DNA of 64,000 bases from Copromyces sp. CBS 386.78. Lineage: Eukaryota; Ascomycota; Sordariomycetes; Sordariales; Sordariaceae. Positions 1 to 11,299 of this stretch are shown here, piece by piece. The position numbers and the translations under genes were made by a program. Location: the NCBI GenBank assembly GCA_030685235.1, contig MU839228.1, positions 1 to 64,000 on the forward strand, in the 5' to 3' direction. The notes below the pieces were generated by a model that saw only the letters and a list, made by a program, of their open reading frames with translations, was not told where the DNA came from and did not search any database. Every line of letters starts with the position of its first letter. Position 1 is the stretch's first letter.

Positions 1-118
1 AAAAATAAAAATAAAAATAAAAATAAAAATAAAAATAAAAATAAAAATAAAAATAAAAATAAAAATAAAAATAAAAATAAAAATAAAAATTAAAACCAAG
101 ATAAAAATAAAAATAAAA
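1..118. repeat. (AAAAAT)n microsatellite
   Basis: A run of the hexamer AAAAAT, nearly perfect for about 80 bases and slightly interrupted up to 118. It opens the window, so its true left limit is unknown. Confidence 0.97.
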
Positions 119-261
119 GATTTAGTTTCCCGGCTAGAGGCTGCGTCCTGCAGCCTCTAGTAAGGGAGAAATTCCGATTTTAAAAAACTCAATAAATGAA
201 TATTCTGGAAGATGGGCGTTTCACTGCCTCCCTTGGGCATATCCAGCTCCGCCCAAGGGAA
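119..261. other. Short stretch with two strong hairpins, no gene
   Basis: This stretch holds a perfect 11 bp inverted repeat with a 5 nt loop (arms 134-144 and 150-160) and a 10 bp inverted repeat (arms 229-238 and 251-260). It is less AT-skewed than its surroundings. It does not align by eye with the LINE that follows, so it may be flanking sequence or the end of another repeat. No coding frame is supported. Confidence 0.5.
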
Positions 262-748
262 GACTATGTTTAACGTAAAGAAAGGGAAGTAAGTATAGGA
301 ATAAAGAGGATTTACCGGCCGGTAAGAAATTTAAAAGAAAGGTTAGAAATTAATACCCGGGCGAAGGACTAGAATTCGGGTATAAAGGACGAAGGGTACG
401 CAAGGGACGGGGGGAATTTAAAAGAAGAGGAATCTATTATCCTAGTAAAGTTAATAATACGCTTAATAGCGTTATAGTCAGTATAAATAACGAGGCCGAG
501 GTAATTAGAAGTATAATTAAATAGGTGGTTGGGGGTATAATTAGTAGAGGAGGACGCTATTTTAAAAATTAATAGCGTAAAGAAGAAAGGGAAAAATTCG
601 AAAACTAGCGTTTAAAAAGAATTTAAATAGAAGGAAGGAAAAGGCTTTTATACTTATATAAATTTTAATAAAATTGTAGAAATTAAAAGGATAACGACGA
701 AGTAGGAATAAAGGTAAACGATAAGGAAATGACGGTTATTCAAAGCGG
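262..748 (+). mobile_element. LINE S, left part (5'-truncated, 3' portion of element)
   Basis: This stretch is collinear with the reverse complement of the 3' third of LINE D (about 24230-23700). Shared blocks include GGACGCTATTTTAAAAATTAA and the run around 640-740. It is therefore a plus-strand, 5'-truncated copy of the same LINE family, and its exact left end is uncertain. Its continuation is at 30455-30746, because gypsy element A was inserted at 749. The five bases before A (AGCGG, 744-748) match GGCGG at 30455-30459 apart from one G-to-A change. Confidence 0.75.
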
Positions 749-832
749 TATCACGGGGCGAAGGCACCGTATAGAGTATAGTGAGATATGCGTTGTTGCA
801 TGAGGAGAAAGGAGGAGAGAAGGAAGTATACG

Positions 833-1095
833 TACCTAATAATATAAGAGTTAAAGTTATTGTAGTACGATAGTTATACAACGGTATCTATATCTACTAC
901 GGTTATAAATTTGGATAGGGTGGTGCAACGGTTTAATGAGCTGCAACCGTGTTGCAACCGTATTGCAACCGTTGCAAAATCTGCAACCATAGGATTTTTG
1001 CACATATGACGTAATTACCAAAAAATTTCTTTGACAAGGGGAAATCGCGAGGGTCACAGAGGGAAATCGCGAATCTAGGCTAATAAATCTTTTTT

Positions 1096-1127
<32 letters not shown>

Positions 1128-1790
1128 TCTTTTTTTCTTTCTTTTTTTTTCTTTTTTTTTTTTTTTTAATTCGAAAAGAACAAAAATCTTTGTCACAGCG
1201 AGGAATCGAACAAGAGTCTGAAGCTAAAGAACTACTTTATTAACCACTTGGCCACTAAGCCAAATTTCTTAAGGAAAGAGCTGGTTTTTTATACTTATAA
1301 AGGGAAAGTTAGAATTTTTTTTTTTTTTTTTTTTCCTAAAGACCCGTTCGGTAAATTTTTTTTAAACTAAGATATCTCGTTATATAGAGGACGCACGGAT
1401 CTCTAGCCGGGTGCAAAATAACCGCTAAGAAATGGCGCTCATTTTAGTACCCTTTTATTTTTTAGGGTTAGGGTTATTAATAAAGAAAAAAACTTGGTCG
1501 TTTTCGCTTCCTTATACAGGGAAAGTTCGATATTAAAAGAGGAAGGTAGGAAGGAAGAATTTAAAAAAATTTTTCTAGGAAGGTGGGTCCAATTACGTTA
1601 TGTATGTAAAAATCCTATAGTTGCAGATTATGCAACGGTTGCAGTACGGTTGCAGATTTTTTTACCGTTGTAGCACGGTTGTAATACGGTTACAAATTTT
1701 TGTTACCGTTGCACTACCGCTATAGATCTTAGAAACCGTTGTGCAACTATTGTACAACTATAAAAGCATCCCTATATACCCCTAGCTAAG
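833..1790 (+). mobile_element. P1: ~0.96 kb element with long inverted ends and a tRNA-like core
   Basis: This is an insertion in the 3' LTR of A, flanked by TACG on both sides (829-832, 1791-1794). Its two ~200 bp ends are imperfect inverted repeats. Both contain variants of GCAACCGT in tandem and the block CTGCAAC(C/T)ATAGGATTTTT. Between them lie a poly-T/C tract (about 1090-1166), a tRNA-like sequence on the minus strand and a TTAGGGTTAGGG unit (1463-1475). A second copy, inverted, is at 3989-4912. No transposase frame is visible, so the element is non-autonomous. Its superfamily is unknown, and the short duplication (3-4 bp) does not settle it. Confidence 0.75.
1191..1261 (-). ncRNA. tRNA-like sequence inside P1
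   Basis: On the minus strand this reads GGCTTAGTGGCCAAGTGG and ends ...GTTCGATTCC...GTGACA. The A-box-like TGGCCAAGTGG and B-box-like GTTCGATTCC sit at normal tRNA spacing. TGGCC(G/A)AGTGG resembles the D-arm of class II (Ser/Leu) tRNAs. The T-stem and acceptor stem do not pair well, so this is unlikely to be a working tRNA. It is better seen as a tRNA-derived, SINE-like head. On its own strand it is followed by an A-rich tract, as in SINEs. Confidence 0.6.
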
Positions 1791-1960
1791 TACGCGGAGG
1801 TCTGGCTATATGGGCGAGAGCCCTATAGACTAGACTGTGCCCGGGTACGTGAGGTTGTACGTGACGATGACATGTACGTGGCCAGAGCTCTGGGCTCTGA
1901 TCGGCATAGTACATATGCAATTAGTGCAGCATAGTATATTACAGGTCTAACCCTATAATA

Positions 1961-3988
1961 CTATCCCCTCTTAAAAGAAGCTTGTAGATCTAAAAAATCT
2001 ATATATATATAAAATAATAGATTTAAGACCCCTCCCGTAACCTCTTATCCTCGTAAACATCTATCAACTTCCGAAACACCCTCCTAAACGCGAAGTATAA
2101 ACCTTCCTCTATATCCTTTTACATCCTATCTTTTATAGTAGTAGCCGTCTCCTACCGTACTAAACGGCTAGAGCAGCGCTCTAGTAGCTCGGGGGCGGCC
2201 GGTATTAGCGCTAGAGTATCGGCAAGGCGATCGAAAACCCTCTATACTTTTAGAAGGACCGGTTTATCGGGGTAGTCGTAATAGAACTACTAAAAATAAT
2301 ATTTATAATCAATAATATACTAACAGGCTCCTAGGTAGGATTGCCGGTCTTTTATTTAATTTCATATTTCTAATGCCTATTGTTACCTATCTATTAATAA
2401 TCCGTAAAATAATCGAATACCCACTCTTCGTACTCCTCCTAATCGTCGGTTTATATTATAACCTTACCCTCGTTAACTTAGACGTCTATCGTAGTTAATT
2501 GGCCTAGAAGTCCTTTACTAAATTATAATTATATTATAGAAATATGAAATATTAGGGAATACTTTATATTAAATATGAGGGCGAGGTGAACTATATATAA
2601 TTCGGTACGGATAATTTTAAGGGAAACGCTATTCGCACCGCCGCTAAACGCCTTTTACACCGCCATCCAAAATAAAACAAAGTATAACTTCGTCAAATCC
2701 CAATCTACAAAAATATAAATAAGTGTATAAAGTTTCTTAAATTTTTCTATATTATATAGCTCAGGTGGGGTCCTCAACTAAAGTCCTTTAGTACCTTTAA
2801 AAACACGTTCCTAACTTTGTAAATTAAAACTTCCATTTTTGAGCACCTAGTATTTTTAGCCTCGTAAGATAGCTTAACCATATTGGCTAAGGTGGTATTA
2901 GATAGATTAAAACATTAGAAAAATTCCAATATGATTATTAAACCCTATCACCCAGATTCCGTAGAGTAACTTTGAATTTTCATTTTTCACGGCGGTGCGA
3001 ATAGCGTTTTGCTGCGGTGCGAATAGCGTGTCTCAATTTTAAAGGGTCCTTCTTAACGGAAATATAATTTTACGTACGGATATCTATTAATGAGGTTGGT
3101 CGTATTAAGGAAATTAATCGCCGATATAGTATTTAATAGAGTCGACCTACTTTTTATTAGCGTTGTCCTTATACCGTTCCTATATATAACGAAATTGTAA
3201 AATAGTAAAATTCTAAATTTGCTAAAAGCGATCTACTAATTCGTTAGCCTTATAATATTCTTTGAGCTAGGCTAGGGAGAAATCTAGTGGCGGCGGGGTA
3301 TAAAGCTCTATACTTATATAAAGGTAATATTTATAATTAGCGAAGAAAAGAAAAATACTTATTAATGAAAAAATATTATTATTAGTAAATTCCGCTAATA
3401 GTAGCCACTTTACCTAGTCCGTTTACACCTAATTAACATAGATTTTTAAAAACTATTCTATCTCTACGTTAATATATTCGGTCTAAATATTTATTTAAGG
3501 GTAAAAAGCAAAGGTAAATTTATAAATTATAAATAACCACTTATAAAAAGTAAAACAAAATTATAAAATAAATTAAGTACTTCTATCGGAAAGTACGCTA
3601 TTTAGAAGGCTATAAATCGAATAAATACAATCGATAAATTAGTCTACTAATTCTTCCGCTTCTAAAATTATTATCGGGATATAGTATCGCATTTTAATAA
3701 ATTAGTCAACGACGATAGCGATATACTTAAAGGTTTGGCCTAAATAAGTATTTAGTAGTAATAATATGATGTAATCAATTAAAATATCGGTCTATAACGT
3801 AAAAGTAATTATAATTAGCTTAAAATAATTAATTAAACCTCTTTTTAAAGACTTAGTCTTTATACAAAATAAATAACTTTTATAGAAGAGGCGTATATTA
3901 TTATATATCCCCTCCTAATAGAAATCGTATTATAAGAATTCGTATATAACGTTATAGTTTAAATAGCCGGCGTTTAAGGAATTATATT
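1961..3988 (-). pseudogene. Gypsy A integrase with C-terminal chromodomain (RIP-degraded)
   Basis: On the minus strand, about 3960 down to 3060 reads as a Ty3/gypsy integrase core once TAA/TAG are taken as lost Gln. The order is a region after the zinc-binding domain, then VVDQFIKMRYYIP, then SDRSTQF, then FYPQINIQTEYIN, then WLLLAEFTNNN. These match the D, D and HPQTDGQTE blocks of the family. Further on (about 2440-2310) KYEIK*KTGNPT*EP resembles a chromodomain (family pattern YLVKWKGY...TWEP), which would make A a chromovirus. A MITE (2621-3034) separates the core from the chromodomain, and P2 lies just upstream. Dozens of stops make it a dead copy. Confidence 0.8.
2621..3034. mobile_element. 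MITE 1 (414 bp), 8 bp TSD
   Basis: The insertion is flanked by AATTTTAA (2613-2620 and 3035-3042). Element B lacks it at the same site, so the empty site is visible. The inverted ends begin G(G/A)GA and carry CGCTATTCGCACCGC. At the right end this motif is present twice in tandem, and the left end has a degenerate second copy. The interior has no coding frame. The end architecture matches MITE 2 and MITE 3 and the left end of R. Confidence 0.85.
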
Positions 3989-4912
3989 CTTAGCTAGGGG
4001 TATATAGGGATGCTTTTATAGTTGTACAACGGTTTCTAACATCTTCAACGGTAGTACAACGGTAAAAAAAATTTGCAACCGTACTACAACCGTTGCAACA
4101 TCTGTAACCGTGCGGCAACGGTTGCAACATCTGCAACCATAGGATTTTTGCATACATGACGTAATTAGACCCACCTTCCTCGAAAAATTTTTAAAATCCT
4201 TCCTTCCTACCTTCCTACCTTCCTACCTTCCTCCTTTAATATCGAACTTCCCCTTTATAGGGAAGCGAAAACGACTAAGTTTTTTTTTGACTAATAACCC
4301 TAACCCTGAAAATTAAAAGCGTACTAAAATGAGCGCTATTTCTTAGCGGTTATTTTGCACCCGGCTAAAGGTCCGTGCGCCCTCTATTTAACCAGAAATC
4401 TTAGTTTAAAAAAAAATTTACCGAACGGGTCTTTAGAAGAAAAAAAATAAAAATAAATAAATAAATAATATTAACTTTCACCTTAATAAGTAAGAAAAAC
4501 TAACCCTTTCCTTAAGAAATTTAGCCTAGTGGCTAAGTGGTTAATAAAGTAGTTCTTTATGTTCAGACTTTTGTTCGATTCCTCGCTGTGACAAAAATTT
4601 TTGTTCTTTTCAAATTAAAAAAAAAAAAGAAAAGAAAAAAAAAGAAAAAAAAAAAAGGATATTAGCCTAGATTCGCGATTTCCCTTTGTAACCCTCGCGA
4701 TTTCCCCTTGTAAAAGAAATTTTTTGGTAATTACGTCATATGTGCAAAAATCCTATAGTTGCAGATATTGCAACGGTTGCAGAACGGTTGCGACACGGTT
4801 GCAGCTCATTAAACCGTTGCACTACCCTATCCAAATCTGCAATGGTAGTAGATCTCTATACCGTTGTATAACTATTATACTACAGTAATTTGAACCCTTA
4901 TATTATTAGGTA
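3989..4912 (-). mobile_element. P2: inverted second copy of the P element
   Basis: This is an inverted copy of P1 inserted in A between RNase H and integrase. Element B has no insertion at the matching place (near 14718). The ends are CTTAGCTAGGGGTATATAGG on the left and TATATTATTAGGTA on the right. It has the same GCAACCGT-type inverted ends, the same tRNA-like core (here on the plus strand) and an AACCCTAACCC unit (4296-4307). The target duplication looks like 3-4 bp and is imperfect. Confidence 0.75.
4521..4593 (+). ncRNA. tRNA-like sequence inside P2
   Basis: This is nearly identical to the tRNA-like segment of P1, with GGCTAAGTGG as the A-box region and GTTCGATTCC as the B box. It is followed by an A-rich tract (4616-4657). 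Its conservation in both copies shows it belongs to the element. Poor stem pairing argues against a working tRNA. Confidence 0.6.
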
Positions 4913-6633
4913 AGTTAGCGATTAATAAGTTAGAATGAGAAAATCTCATTATAGGAATTAACGATTACTTCGTTTCGCTATTTCGTAATATTATTAATAA
5001 CGTAGTATTCTAAAAAGGCTTTATAAAAAACCTTTTTAATAATAGTAGGCTATTAATAAACTCCGCTAATAAAGGAAAAAACTAATTTTTATAGGAAAAT
5101 AAAGGTTTTATAATTAGTATAGATAAAATTTTCAGTTAATTAAATATTTAGATCGTTAGGCCCTAATAGGTAAAGCGAAAAACCCGCCGCTAAGTCGTCC
5201 AATTTAAAATAACTAGTTTCGAATTAAGACGGATTTAATAGGGCCCATTTGCAAACGGTTAAACAATTATCTTCCTCGCTATTAAAGTAATCGTTAGGTT
5301 TACAATTTAAAGCGTTTAAACGAAAATTCTTAAAATCTAATATATATTTAATTAGGAAGTTAAATTAGGATCAGAATTGAGACTAACGTATATACTACTA
5401 AATTAACTATTTATTAGTCGTAAATATCTAGAAATTTTTATAATCTATAAAAATATTAAACAATTATTAAACTCCTTCTAATTCCGGCCTCCACTCCTCT
5501 AATACTTTAATAATCGTAAACAATTCTTTATTATATATATTATAATTATATTCTTAGGAACTATATTTGGCCGAAAAGTAAGCGATAGGGTAGAAGATAC
5601 CGTTATCCCCATATTAGAAAAGGGTGTTGCTTATAACCTAGTTGGAAGTATCTGTTTCAACTATAGTCTTTTTAGTCTAGTCGTAAATCTTTAAAACGGG
5701 GCCTTCCGAAAACGTTTTTTTAAAAACTTTAAAAGTAGTTTAGTAACGGTCGTTCCAAGACTAGCCAATATCCTTCTTCGTAAACTTGTAAAGCGGGGTA
5801 GCTATTATAGAAAACTCCTTTATAAATTATCGGTAGAAATTTACAAAGCCTAAAAAGGATTATAGAAACTTCTTCGACTCTAGTACTTACTAATCCGTAA
5901 TAGCTTTAACCTTTTCTAAATCTATTTCGATACTTCTAAGCGTAATAATCAAGCCTAAATATTTTGTTCTTATTATATAGAATTCGTATTTGTCGATATT
6001 AATATTAAGGCCCCCCTTTACTAACCTATTGAAAACGTCGTTAATATACCGTTCGTAATCTTGAATATTGTCCGAATAAATAAAGATATTGTCGAAGTAA
6101 ACGGTTGTATAAATGTTAAAAATATTATATAAGATATTATTAATATAATTCCAAAATATACCTAGGGCGCCTTATAAATTAAAAAGAATAATTAAAGATT
6201 TAAATAGGCTAAATCGGGTTATAAAGCGGTAAGCTACTCATACTTTTATTTAATATAGATACGGTTAAAAGTAACGATTATATTGAACTTTGTAACAATT
6301 TTAATATAGTAAATTACGTTAAGGGTTTTTTTAATAAGTAGGAAGGGGTAATAAGATTTAAAGGTTATATTATTAACGCTATAATAATTAATGTAAACGT
6401 AAATTTCGCCTCCCGGTTCCTTAATAAAGAGTAGCGGTATAAAAGTTTTTAATTGTAAAAGCCTTATAAATTTTTTCTAAAGTATATCGTCGATTTATTT
6501 TTTAATAACGTTAAATTTATTAAAGTTAAATATATATTTGCGAAAAGCGGGAGGGGTTATTCCCGGGCAAAATTCGATTTTTAAATTATATACCCTATAA
6601 GGAAGAAGAATATCCGTTCCTTCTTATAAAAAA
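4913..6633 (-). pseudogene. Gypsy A reverse transcriptase and RNase H (RIP-degraded)
   Basis: The minus strand reads from about 6600 downwards as a Ty3/gypsy RT. The blocks are VYNLKIEFCPG, then IKEPGGEIYVYINYYSVN (family: KPGGGLRVCVDYRALN), then NLQGALGIFWNYINNIL. The active-site block follows as YFDNIFIYSDN near 6080-6110, where the family has YxDDILIYS. The second catalytic Asp is Asn, the expected G-to-A result of RIP. RNase H lies in the left part. Stops occur mainly where Gln or Trp is expected. MITE 2 separates this segment from the protease/gag side. Confidence 0.85.
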
Positions 6634-7046
6634 GAGAAAGTCTTTTCGCACCGTAGCAAATGTCTTTTCGCACCGTAATTAAAAAAGGCTTTTAGAGGTA
6701 ACTTAGCCAAATTAAGGCCGTAGCATATAAAAAGTACATCGGAATTTTTATTTATTTTTCTTGTATAATATGATGTGTTGGGCGTATTTAGGCGCCCTCT
6801 ATAGCCCTTAGTATACAATAAAAGAAGAAAAAACTATTTATTTACTTTAGATTTAGAATATTTGAATTGAGTCTTTCCTTTAGATAAATGTATTTATAGC
6901 AATTGGACTATAAAATAGAGTAGAAAATTACAAAAATTCTGATATTATCTTCATACTGACAACTTGTTGTTTGGTAAAGTTATACTTGGTGGTATTTTTG
7001 ATAACGGTGCGAAAAGACATTCGCTACGGTGCGAAAAGACATTCTC
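6634..7046. mobile_element. MITE 2 (413 bp), 8 bp TSD
   Basis: It is flanked by ATAAAAAA (6626-6633 and 7047-7054), and the empty site is visible in element B near 16429. Both inverted ends carry the motif TGTCTTTTCGCACCGTAGC twice in tandem, and the element ends in GAGAA. The interior is AT-rich without a coding frame. It belongs with MITE 1 and MITE 3. Confidence 0.88.
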
Positions 7047-7054
7047 ATAAAAAA

Positions 7055-8258
7055 ACTTATTTATATTACTAATATTATCGTAAGAATTTAATTTAAATTT
7101 CTACTATTATTTTGGGGGGTTTATTAACCTTTTTATAGAATTTGACTATATCTTTAGATGTAATTTTATTAATAGCGATATTATTTATTATAAAATATTC
7201 ATTAATTGTATGTTCGTAGTAAGGAAAATCGTCGTTAGTACTGTTAATTTTAATAAAATTAAAATTTTTACGGCCTTTAAAGCGGCTTCGTTTCTTTTTC
7301 CTATTAAAATATTAATTTAATAATAATATTTATTACTGAAAAAATATTTAAAATATTAGCCTTTATTTAATAATACTTCTATTACTATATTTAATATAAA
7401 ATTATCGTTTATATTTTAGAAGTTTAAAATGCGCCCTTCCCTTTCTAATTTTTCGTTTTCTTTGGTTAACCTACGGATATCCTTATTTAAATTAGCCCGA
7501 ATTATATAGACAATTTAAAGCCTATAAATTTCCGCTAATTAATTAAAAGTAGCGGTAAGGAATTTTTTAATATATTAAAATTAATAGCACTAGCCGGGAT
7601 ACTATAGAGTTGAACTAGGATTTAATAGTTTACTGTAGAAGTCCTTATACCTCTAGCCTAATGGTAAAGCGTTAGGCGAAGTACTAAAGGAGGTGCCGAG
7701 GGTAAGGCTAATAATATAATTGCGATATTGTGTTTTATTTTCCCGAATAGAATAATATTTAGGTAATTAGCGACTTTATATTTAAAATAATAGAATTGTT
7801 AATAAATAGTTCGCTTAACTATAGTGGAGATTAATAAACGCTTAATAATTTTTATTTCCTTTTAATTGAATTTATTTTCATTCTCTATATCTTCTATTAT
7901 TAAATTCTAGTATAAATACTAAATTAGTAGTCGTAGGGTTGTAAAATAGCGGTTCGAAAGTAGAGCGGTATAATTTAAACCCCCGGGTAGGAAATAGTTA
8001 CGTTGTTTATAAGCGGAATTAAACCGAAGAGAATTATTAGGCTAATTAATGCTTAGAACGTAATAAACGAATTATAGGTAACTTAAAATAATGAAATTAT
8101 TTTTAATTAAATTGTAAATTAATAAATTAATAATTTTGTAATAAATTCCTGCTTATATTATAAATTTAAAGAAATAGGTAATATTACCCTTAGCTTAGCT
8201 ATTAGTAAAGTATAATAATTTAGGAATAGTGAATAGAAGAAAGGGGAAATAATAACGG
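7055..8258 (-). pseudogene. Gypsy A gag/pol junction region
   Basis: This stretch is collinear with B 16440-17640, upstream of RT on the minus strand. Frames such as NFNFIKINSTNDDFPYYEH can be followed through stops, but I cannot locate a protease DSG motif with confidence. It ends where element B was inserted (TSD AACGG at 8254-8258). The rest of A's gag continues at 20280. Confidence 0.6.
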
Positions 8259-8512
8259 TATCACGGGGCGAGATGGCACCGTAGGGGGTATGATGAGATA
8301 TGCGTTGTTGCATAAGGAGAAAGGAGGAGAGAAGGAAGTGTACGCGGAGGTCTGGCTATATATAGGCGAGAGCCCTACAGACCAGACCGTACGCGGGCAC
8401 GTAAGGCTACACGTAACGATAACATATACGTAGCCAAAACTCTAGGCTCTAATCGGCACAACATATATACAATCAATACAGCACAACACATCACAAGTCT
8501 AACCCTATAATA
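8259..8512 (-). repeat. 3' LTR of B
   Basis: It is 254 bp, starting TATCACGGGGCGAG and ending ACCCTATAATA. It differs from the 5' LTR at 20021-20274 mostly by C-to-T and G-to-A changes, as RIP of the two copies would give. Confidence 0.92.
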
Positions 8513-9360
8513 CTATCCCCCCTCAAAAAAAGCTCGAAGAGCTGAAAAATCTATATACATATAAAATAATAGATTCAAAACCCTTTACATCGCTTCCTAT
8601 CTTCGTAAATATCTATCAACTTCTTAAAAAACCCTGCCGAATACGAGGCATAAGCCTTCCTCTATATCCTTCTACGTCCTATCTTCTATAGTAGTAGCGG
8701 CGGCCGTTTCCTGCCGTACTAAGCGGTTAGAGCGGTACTATAATAGTTCGACGGCTGCTAGTACTAGCGTTGGCATTAGCGCTAGTACTAGGGTATTAGC
8801 GGAAAGGCGTTTAAAAACCCTTTAGACCTCTAAGGGAACTAGTTTATCTAGGTATTCGCTGTAGAACTATTAAAAATAATATTTACAATCGATAACGTTG
8901 TTAATAGGCTCCCAAATAAAGTTACTGGTCTTCTATTTAACTTTGTATTTTTAATACCTATTATTACTTATTTACTAATAATTTATAAAATGTTCGAATA
9001 CTTATTCTTCGTATTCTTCTTAACCGTCGGTCTATATTATAACCCTACTTTTATTAGCCTAGACGTCTATTATAGTAGGCTAGCCTAGAAGGCCCTAGCC
9101 GGACTATAATTATACTATAGAGACATAGAAAATTAGCGAATATTTTATATTAAATAATAAGGCGAAATAAATTATATATAATTCGGTGCGGATAATTTTA
9201 AAAGGCCCTTCCTAGCGGGGATATAATTTTATATATAGACGTCCGTTAATAAAATTAGCCGTATTAAAAAGAATTATATCGCTAATACGGTATTTAATAG
9301 AGTCGACTCGCCTTTTATTAACGTTATTTTTATATTATTCCTATATATAACGAAATTATT
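8513..9360 (-). pseudogene. Gypsy B integrase C-terminus and chromodomain
   Basis: On the minus strand about 9010-8860 reads EEYEE*VFEHFINY and then KYKVK*KTSNFIWEP. This fits the chromodomain pattern, and here the WEP triplet is intact although A's copy lost the Trp. Chromodomains at the integrase C-terminus define chromoviruses and are thought to steer insertion into heterochromatin. The rest of integrase lies beyond MULE H. Confidence 0.6.
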
Positions 9361-9575
9361 GGCATTTGATAGGGCGGCACCAGCCTTTGGATAGAGCGGC
9401 CCCAATCCTTATTTAGGCCCCAATATTATAAGTCTTGGCGTGAAACTTTACAGTAATTTATTCTTTATATGGTAATTTCCAAAGTATTACACATATACTC
9501 AAACCTCCTACGTACGGACCGTAAATACTAGCCACAACATCACTAAATGTACCCCTTTTTTAAAAAAACATCGCT

Positions 9576-10080
9576 CTATTATATTATTATTAAAAATAAT
9601 CCTAAAACTACTTCCAATCGCCTCTAACCGTCTTTATAACCTCAAACTCCTATTTTAACTATTATTAATCCCCGACGGGTGGTACTATAGGGACGCCTAT
9701 AATATAACAGTATATAAGGACGCTTATATATCTCTATTAATATTATAAATTGTAGAAACCCTTATTCGAATCCTATCTATAACTATTATAATTATTTTTC
9801 TTTATTTCTATTTATTCCTACCCTTCTATCACCCTCCTATTACCTTCCTATTACCTCCTTACTTCCTTAATACCCAAAATTTTATTCGGTTAATAATTAG
9901 CGGTTAGCTATTAGCGCGGGAGGGGTCCTAATTAAAGGAGGAAATATAAGTACGCCGTAAGACGTACTATCTTTCGGGTCGCTATTAACGGGTATTTTAC
10001 TACTACGGCGGAATATTTATAAGGCGATTCGACTAGGGTACGTAGAATAAACCGTATTAAACTCCATTTTTTTTAGTATT
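9576..10080 (+). repeat. ~0.5 kb module shared by H and K
   Basis: This is closely similar to 60838-61345 in MULE K, for example TAAGGACGCTTATATATCT and CGTAAGACGTACTATCTTTC. A shorter part is also present in K' (21190-21375). In H the module lies antisense to the transposase, but in K it has the same sense, so it is probably a separate mobile unit such as a solo LTR or small element. Its exact ends and any TSD cannot be fixed by eye. Confidence 0.65.
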
Positions 10081-10299
10081 TTAATTTATATATATATATA
10101 TATATTATAAAACTTAATATAATATTTTAATATTGGCTCTACATAAGCCTACTTATATAGCTACTATATATAACTTTAAAAGCTAATAAAATTAACTTAG
10201 AATTAACTATTTTAATTCGCTTAGTAATTACTTTTTTAACTTTACATATAATTACCTACTTAATAAGTAAATTCATTTCTAATACAACTATTTTAATAT

Positions 10300-10860
10300 A
10301 ATTTAATACTTACTCTTACTCTTTTTATACTAATTTTAGCTCTAATACTAATTTTAGTTCTAGGGAGGAATAAAATTCCTATTCCTTATTAGAGAAATAT
10401 CCGTATTGTAAGGAAGGTATTAGCTCTAGAGGGGAGGTGGGCTTTAGAGAAGGCGTTAGTTTTAGAAAGGGTATAAAGTATAGATCTAGTTCTAAATTAA
10501 AGTTAGCGGGCGTTAAAAAGAATTTCCCTTCTATAAAAATATAGTTAACGTATTTCTTTAAACTAAGTTTTAAATTTAAAAATAAATATAGTAGAGGCGG
10601 GAATTATAAAGACGGTATATCTATTTCTAATTCTATATTTATAGCGGTATCTCTCCCTAATTCTAATTCTAAGTCGGATAATAATTATATTTCTAGTTTA
10701 AAAAACGAAATTACTAATATAATTATTTAGATAAAGTCGAATATATCTTCTTCTATATTACTATTAAGTATAAAGGTAGCTATTTAAATACAATTAAATA
10801 TTTCTTCTTCACTTTTAAATATTATCTCCGAATTACTATTATAGTTTAAAGTATTAAAAT
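10300..10860 (+). pseudogene. Coding-like plus-strand stretch in H, product unknown
   Basis: One plus-strand frame runs about 165 codons with only five stops, all TAA/TAG, in sequence where chance would give many more. It is rich in Ser, Lys, Arg and Glu (EKYPYCKEGISSREEV, then FRKGIKYRSSSK). It faces the transposase tail-to-tail. It may be a second cargo gene of H or a chance result of biased composition. I recognise no domain. Confidence 0.3.
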
Positions 10861-11299
10861 TAACCAACTATTATACGCGCTTACATTTTATAACCTTAAT
10901 AGAATTAAGAGCGAATTTATTAATATTATTTATTTCGTTATAAAATTTATACTATCGTATATTCGGTTATAATCGAAGGAAATTATTATAATTATTCTAC
11001 TTAATAAATTTAACTTTCTTACTATTTTTCTTACCCTTACTACCCTTCTTTAATACTAATATAGCCACTTACTTCTTAAGCGTTTTCGGAATTTTAAAAA
11101 ACTTTATAAATAAAGCGTATTTATTAAAGATAGCTTTAATAAAATTCTTCGCGTAGCCTTTCTTCTTAATAATACGAAGATCCTTAAATTGAAGGTAAAA
11201 ATCATTTAAGTTAAGAAGTACTTTCAAATACTAATAGGGGTAAATATATAATAGTTTTAACGCCTTATTCGAAGTTAACTATTAAAATATAAGATAGCG

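Larger units (their letters stand above)
749..1960 (-). mobile_element. 3' LTR of gypsy element A, split by element P1
   Basis: The LTR (749-832 and 1791-1960) matches the 254 bp LTRs of element B. It starts TATCACGGGG and ends CCTATAATA. These ends fit RIP-altered TGTCAC...GTGACA termini, where TG and CA both became TA. The adjacent bases at 1961-1972 read, on the minus strand, as a purine tract (AAGAGGGGATAG). That is where a polypurine tract should sit, which makes this the 3' LTR of a minus-strand element. P1 was inserted after position 832. Confidence 0.85.

Noticed and set aside
1191..1261. A functional tRNA gene
   Set aside because: A and B boxes are present, but acceptor and T stems do not pair, and the same sequence recurs in an inverted mobile element.
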